Part shown: one piece after another, positions 5,670 to 8,656 of the stretch
Position numbering within the stretch: position 1 is the stretch's first letter
Layout of the letters: every line of letters begins with the position of its first letter
Notes under the pieces: generated by a model
Databases searched by the model: none
What the model saw: only the letters and a program-made list of their open reading frames with translations
Told to the model about the DNA's origin: nothing
Source: Aquificaceae bacterium
GTDB lineage: Bacteria > Aquificota > Aquificia > Aquificales > Aquificaceae
Reading direction: 5' to 3'
DNA: 8,656 nucleotides
NCBI GenBank assembly: GCA_015487535.1
Contig: WFPN01000176.1
Span: 1 to 8,656, forward strand
Program-made: the position numbers and the translations under genes

Positions 5670-7412
5670 ATGCACAAGAAGAACAAAGAACTGGCGAGGA
5701 TATTCGAAAAGATAGCTGACATACTCGAGTTCCTAGGAGATAACCCCTACCGGATAGGAACCTACAGGAGGGCTGCGAACCTTATATCCGAACTCCCCGA
5801 GGACGTGGAGGAGCTTTACAGGACGGGCAAGCTCTCGAGACTCCCGGGCATAGGCTCTTCCACCATGCTGAAGATAGAGGAGTTCCTAAGGACGGGGACT
5901 GTAAAGAAGTACGAAGATCTCAGGAAGAGGGTCCCCGAGGACCTTCTCGACCTCATGGACGTCCCCGGTGTGGGGCCCAAAACTCTCAGGGTAGCCTACG
6001 ACAAGCTCGGTGTTAGAACTAAAGAGGACTTTATAAAGGCACTCAAGGACGGCTCCTTAGCCAAACTCCCGGGCTTCGGCCCCAAGAAGGTGGAGAACAT
6101 CCTGAAGGGGATAGAGCTGTGGAGGAGCGTTCAGGAGAGGATACCCCTTATAGAGGCCTACCCGATGGCCGAGGACGTTGTCGAGTACATGAGGGGAGAG
6201 AAGAGCGTAAAGGAGATCTCCATCGCGGGGAGCCTCAGGAGGATGAAGGAGACGATAGGGGACATAGACATACTCGTGGCCGCCGAGAAGAAGGACTGGA
6301 GGAGGATACACGAGCACTTCGTAAAGTACCCGGAGGTGAGCAAGATCCTAGCAAAGGGGGAGACAAAGTCGAGCGTGGTCCTCAGGAGCGGAAGGCAGGT
6401 GGATCTGAGGACGGTAGAACCCAAGAGCTGGGGTGCAGCCCTCCAGTACTTTACAGGATCCAAGGAGCACAACATAAGGATCAGGGACATAGCCAAGGAG
6501 AAGGGACTCAAGGTGAACGAGTACGGCGTGTTCAGGGCAGACACCGACGAGAGGCTGGGCGGAGAGACGGAGGAGGAGGTCTATAGGCTCGTAGGAATGC
6601 AGTGGATACCCCCGGAGATAAGAGAGAACTGGGGTGAGATAGAGCTCGCCCTCGAGAACAGTGTGCCCGAGCTCGTGGAGCTGAAGGATATAAAGGGAGA
6701 CTTCCACGTTCACACGAACTGGAGCGACGGGATAAACCCTATCGAGGAGGTGGTGGAGCAGGCCTACAGGCTGGGTTACCAGTACATAGTGGTGGGAGAC
6801 CACTCCCAGAGTGCGAGGGTGGCGAACGGCCTGACACCCGAGAGGTACAGGGAGCAGTGGAAGATAATAGACAAGCTCAATAGAGCTTACAATCCTAAGG
6901 GCTTTTACATTCTAAGAGGCGCTGAGGTGGACATCCTGCCCGACGGGAGCCTCGACCTTCCGGACGAGGTCCTGGAGGAGTTCGACTTCGTTGTGGCCTC
7001 GATCCATTCGAGGTTCAACCAGGACAATACCTACAGGATCCTCAAGGCTATGGAAAACCCCTACGTGAACCTCGTGGGTCACCCTACGGGAAGGGCTTAC
7101 GGTCAGAGGGAGGGGTACCCGCTCGATATGGAGAAAGTTATAGAGATGGCGAAGGAAACTGGCACAGCCTTGGAGATAAACACTTTCAGAGTAGATCTAT
7201 CGCCCGAGAACATAAGGAAGTGTGTGGAGAGCGGCGTTGTGATGGCCATAGTTACCGACGCTCACTCGGTGGCGCATCTGCCCTACATGAAGGTCGGGGT
7301 CGGGATCGCCAGAAGGGGATGGGCCACACCGGACGTCATCCTGAACACCAGGGATCTGAGCGGTGTTAGGGAGTTCGTCCTGAGCAAGAGGAAGAGGATG
7401 GCGAAGGCCTAA
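5670..7412 (+). CDS. polX: Family X DNA polymerase with C-terminal PHP domain
   Basis: A complete 580-residue bacterial PolX, a gap-filling polymerase with PHP-dependent nuclease activities, thought to act in base-excision or other repair. The N-terminal 8-kDa-like region (1-55, FLGDNPYRIGTYRRAA) is followed by helix-hairpin-helix segments at LPGIGSST (58-65), VPGVGPKT (98-105) and LPGFGPKK (133-140). The nucleotidyltransferase core has GSLRR (187-191) and GDIDILV, giving D198 and D200, with D245 in RQVDLRT as the likely third carboxylate. The PHP domain starts near 343 (GDFHVHTNWSDG) and keeps its full metal set: H346, H348, D353, H378, E419, H446, H471, D530 and H532. Both activities should therefore be intact. 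ATG 5670 begins a family-like N terminus; no other start fits. The gene stands alone, diverging from lpd. Its TAA stop overlaps the stop of the opposing hydrogenase gene by four bases. Confidence 0.96.
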   Translation: MHKKNKELARIFEKIADILEFLGDNPYRIGTYRRAANLISELPEDVEELYRTGKLSRLPGIGSSTMLKIEEFLRTGTVKKYEDLRKRVPEDLLDLMDVPGVGPKTLRVAYDKLGVRTKEDFIKALKDGSLAKLPGFGPKKVENILKGIELWRSVQERIPLIEAYPMAEDVVEYMRGEKSVKEISIAGSLRRMKETIGDIDILVAAEKKDWRRIHEHFVKYPEVSKILAKGETKSSVVLRSGRQVDLRTVEPKSWGAALQYFTGSKEHNIRIRDIAKEKGLKVNEYGVFRADTDERLGGETEEEVYRLVGMQWIPPEIRENWGEIELALENSVPELVELKDIKGDFHVHTNWSDGINPIEEVVEQAYRLGYQYIVVGDHSQSARVANGLTPERYREQWKIIDKLNRAYNPKGFYILRGAEVDILPDGSLDLPDEVLEEFDFVVASIHSRFNQDNTYRILKAMENPYVNLVGHPTGRAYGQREGYPLDMEKVIEMAKETGTALEINTFRVDLSPENIRKCVESGVVMAIVTDAHSVAHLPYMKVGVGIARRGWATPDVILNTRDLSGVREFVLSKRKRMAKA

Positions 7413-8656
7413 TGGCTTGTGCACACAGAACAGACGTCGAAGCTCCTGAGGACTATCTGGGCCTTGAGAGGTGAGTCCAAGCCCAAAAGGGCCTTCTCAA
7501 CTACACCTAAATTCTTCCCGTCCCTCGGGCCTAGGTTCCAGACGGTTGGGGTTATTATGTTGTAGCTCTTAATTCTCCCCTCTTCAACAACAACCTCGTG
7601 GATCAGGGTTCCTCTCGACGCCTCTACCACGCCAACACCCCGACCGCTGAAGGTCTTAGTATCTACAGGAGGCCTCTCCCAAGAGGGCTCCTTCAGGTTT
7701 ATAGCCTTCAGGTCTTCCTTTATCAGAAGGAGTAGCCTTACAAGCTCCCGCATACGGGCAAACACCCTTACCATAACAGAATCTCCAAACCTCCTGTAGA
7801 GCTCCTTTACAAGGGGATCCCTGGACAGCATCTGCCTGGCGAGAGGCCCCGTCTCGAAGGGAAGACCCCTGTACCTGGCCGCCTTTGCCCAGGTGTAGGC
7901 TTTCCCGTTCCCGCAGGTGAAGGTGAACTCCTCTGATTCCTTAACCTTCCTGAGGTCGAACCTGCACTCCCTCCTGTTGAGAGCTCCTGGTTTTACGTAG
8001 CCCTCTATCTCGCCGCCCACGATAAACCTGCCGTAGCTCCTGCCCTCCCTGTCGAGTCCCTTTTCCATACACTCGGACACAAAGATCCCTAAGTCTCCCT
8101 TTAGGCCTCCTAAAAAATCCCTGTAGGATAGAGAGAGGTAGTCGTCCACCGGCATACCAACGACCCTTTCCTCGAAGAACCTGATTAGGCTATCGATCAG
8201 GATAAGGGCCTGCCCTACCTCAACGCCCGTTGGATCAGACATAACCCCTCCGGGAAGGGCGTAGGAGGTATGGGGCCACTGCCCTCCGAAGAGGGCTATC
8301 ACCTTCACAGCTCTGTTGCTCGCCTCCAGAGCCTCCCTCCAGGCGCTGCCCTTGAGTGGGCTGAACCTGTCTTCCAGCGTTGGATTTGCTCTCACGAAAT
8401 CGGGCATGAAGTAAAGGTAAAACCACCTTATGTGGTTCTGAACTATCTCCGAGAGCTGGGTTATCCTCCTCAATCTGGAGGCCTTGTCGCTCACACGAAC
8501 TTCTATGCCTGAGCTGGCGTACGCACTCTCCAGTGCCCTCACGGTTGCCATAAGGTGGGAGTGGCCACATATGCCGCAGACTCTTGGTGTTATGACGAGC
8601 GCATCTAGATAAGGTCTGCCGATCAGGATCTTCTCAAAACCTCTGAAGTTAGGAAC
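7409..8656 (-). CDS. [NiFe] hydrogenase large subunit, cytoplasmic type (N terminus missing)
   Basis: The last 415 residues of a leftward gene that enters from the right edge. This subunit holds the NiFe(CN)2CO centre and oxidises or forms H2 with a small Fe-S subunit. The open frame continues unbroken from the edge, so the internal ATG at 8551 is not the start: just before it lies the N-terminal metal site RVCGICGHSH (visible residues 25-34; C27, C30), preceded by FRGFEKILIGRP, as expected in this family. The C-terminal site is DVCSVCTSH (407-415; C409, C412), with Val in place of the usual Pro. The protein ends exactly on that His, so it lacks the peptide normally removed by a maturation endopeptidase. 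Missing tails are known in some sensory (HupV/HoxC) and CooH-like large subunits. A group 2 type, as in Aquificales cytoplasmic hydrogenases, is my inference. The small subunit is probably upstream, outside the window. Confidence 0.93.
   Translation of the reverse strand, partial: VPNFRGFEKILIGRPYLDALVITPRVCGICGHSHLMATVRALESAYASSGIEVRVSDKASRLRRITQLSEIVQNHIRWFYLYFMPDFVRANPTLEDRFSPLKGSAWREALEASNRAVKVIALFGGQWPHTSYALPGGVMSDPTGVEVGQALILIDSLIRFFEERVVGMPVDDYLSLSYRDFLGGLKGDLGIFVSECMEKGLDREGRSYGRFIVGGEIEGYVKPGALNRRECRFDLRKVKESEEFTFTCGNGKAYTWAKAARYRGLPFETGPLARQMLSRDPLVKELYRRFGDSVMVRVFARMRELVRLLLLIKEDLKAINLKEPSWERPPVDTKTFSGRGVGVVEASRGTLIHEVVVEEGRIKSYNIITPTVWNLGPRDGKNLGVVEKALLGLDSPLKAQIVLRSFDVCSVCTSH

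Noticed and set aside
6119..6586. A 155-codon plus-strand open frame inside polX
   Set aside because: It is out of frame within the polymerase core. Its Glu/Gly/Arg-rich product comes from reading GAG/AGG-rich codons in the wrong phase.
8551..8656. ATG 8551 as the hydrogenase start
   Set aside because: The frame stays open to the right edge, and the 35 upstream codons encode the essential RVCGICGHSH metal site, so the true start is outside the window.
1..8656. CRISPR array, tRNA/rRNA gene, insertion sequence or attachment site
   Set aside because: No regularly spaced repeats, cloverleaf-like segment, rRNA-like sequence, transposase or terminal inverted repeats were recognised, and the two spacers are too short (59 and 86 bp).

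Overview
The window looks like a chromosomal segment of a thermophilic, probably hydrogen-oxidising bacterium of the Aquificales type. The reasons are heavy use of AGG (Arg) and ATA (Ile) codons, purine-rich coding strands, charged thermophile-like proteins, a cytoplasmic-type [NiFe] hydrogenase large subunit, and functionally unrelated genes packed with almost no spacing. The family assignments are firm. The taxonomic placement is an inference and no species can be named.

Layout. Positions 1-2966 are a three-gene, leftward (minus) unit read from right to left: hemC (porphobilinogen deaminase, tetrapyrrole synthesis), a HerA/DUF87-type DNA-translocase ATPase, and the 5' end of an exported AMIN-domain protein that runs off the left edge. 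Successive genes overlap (4 and 29 bp), so co-transcription and translational coupling are likely. A 59-bp divergent spacer separates hemC from a rightward pair: a MoeB/ThiF-family sulfur-carrier adenylyltransferase, then a small stand-alone receiver-like protein that has lost the phosphorylation residues. That pair meets, tail to tail with an 11-bp overlap, a leftward dihydrolipoamide dehydrogenase gene (lpd). lpd diverges across an 86-bp spacer from a complete rightward polX (family X DNA polymerase with a PHP domain). The polX stop codon interlocks with that of a leftward [NiFe] hydrogenase large-subunit gene, which continues past the right edge.

How the genes fit together. There is no single pathway. 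hemC supplies haem, siroheme or cobalamin precursors, MoeB/ThiF activates a sulfur carrier for molybdopterin or thiamine synthesis, Lpd recycles dihydrolipoyl carriers, the hydrogenase handles H2, and PolX and HerA act on DNA. Coding density is close to total, with only the two divergent spacers non-coding and no stretch over 300 bp without a gene. No RNA gene, CRISPR array, insertion sequence or integrase was seen.

Most interesting points: (i) hemC, moeB and polX each have a -10-like box only 6-7 nt before the ATG, suggesting leaderless mRNAs, while lpd, herA and the AMIN gene have strong Shine-Dalgarno sites; (ii) the hydrogenase ends exactly at the His of its C-terminal metal-binding motif, with no maturation peptide and with DVC in place of DPC; (iii) the receiver-like protein has Asn at the phospho-acceptor site; (iv) the HerA-like ATPase has a non-canonical Walker A. 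I see no convincing novel multi-gene system here.
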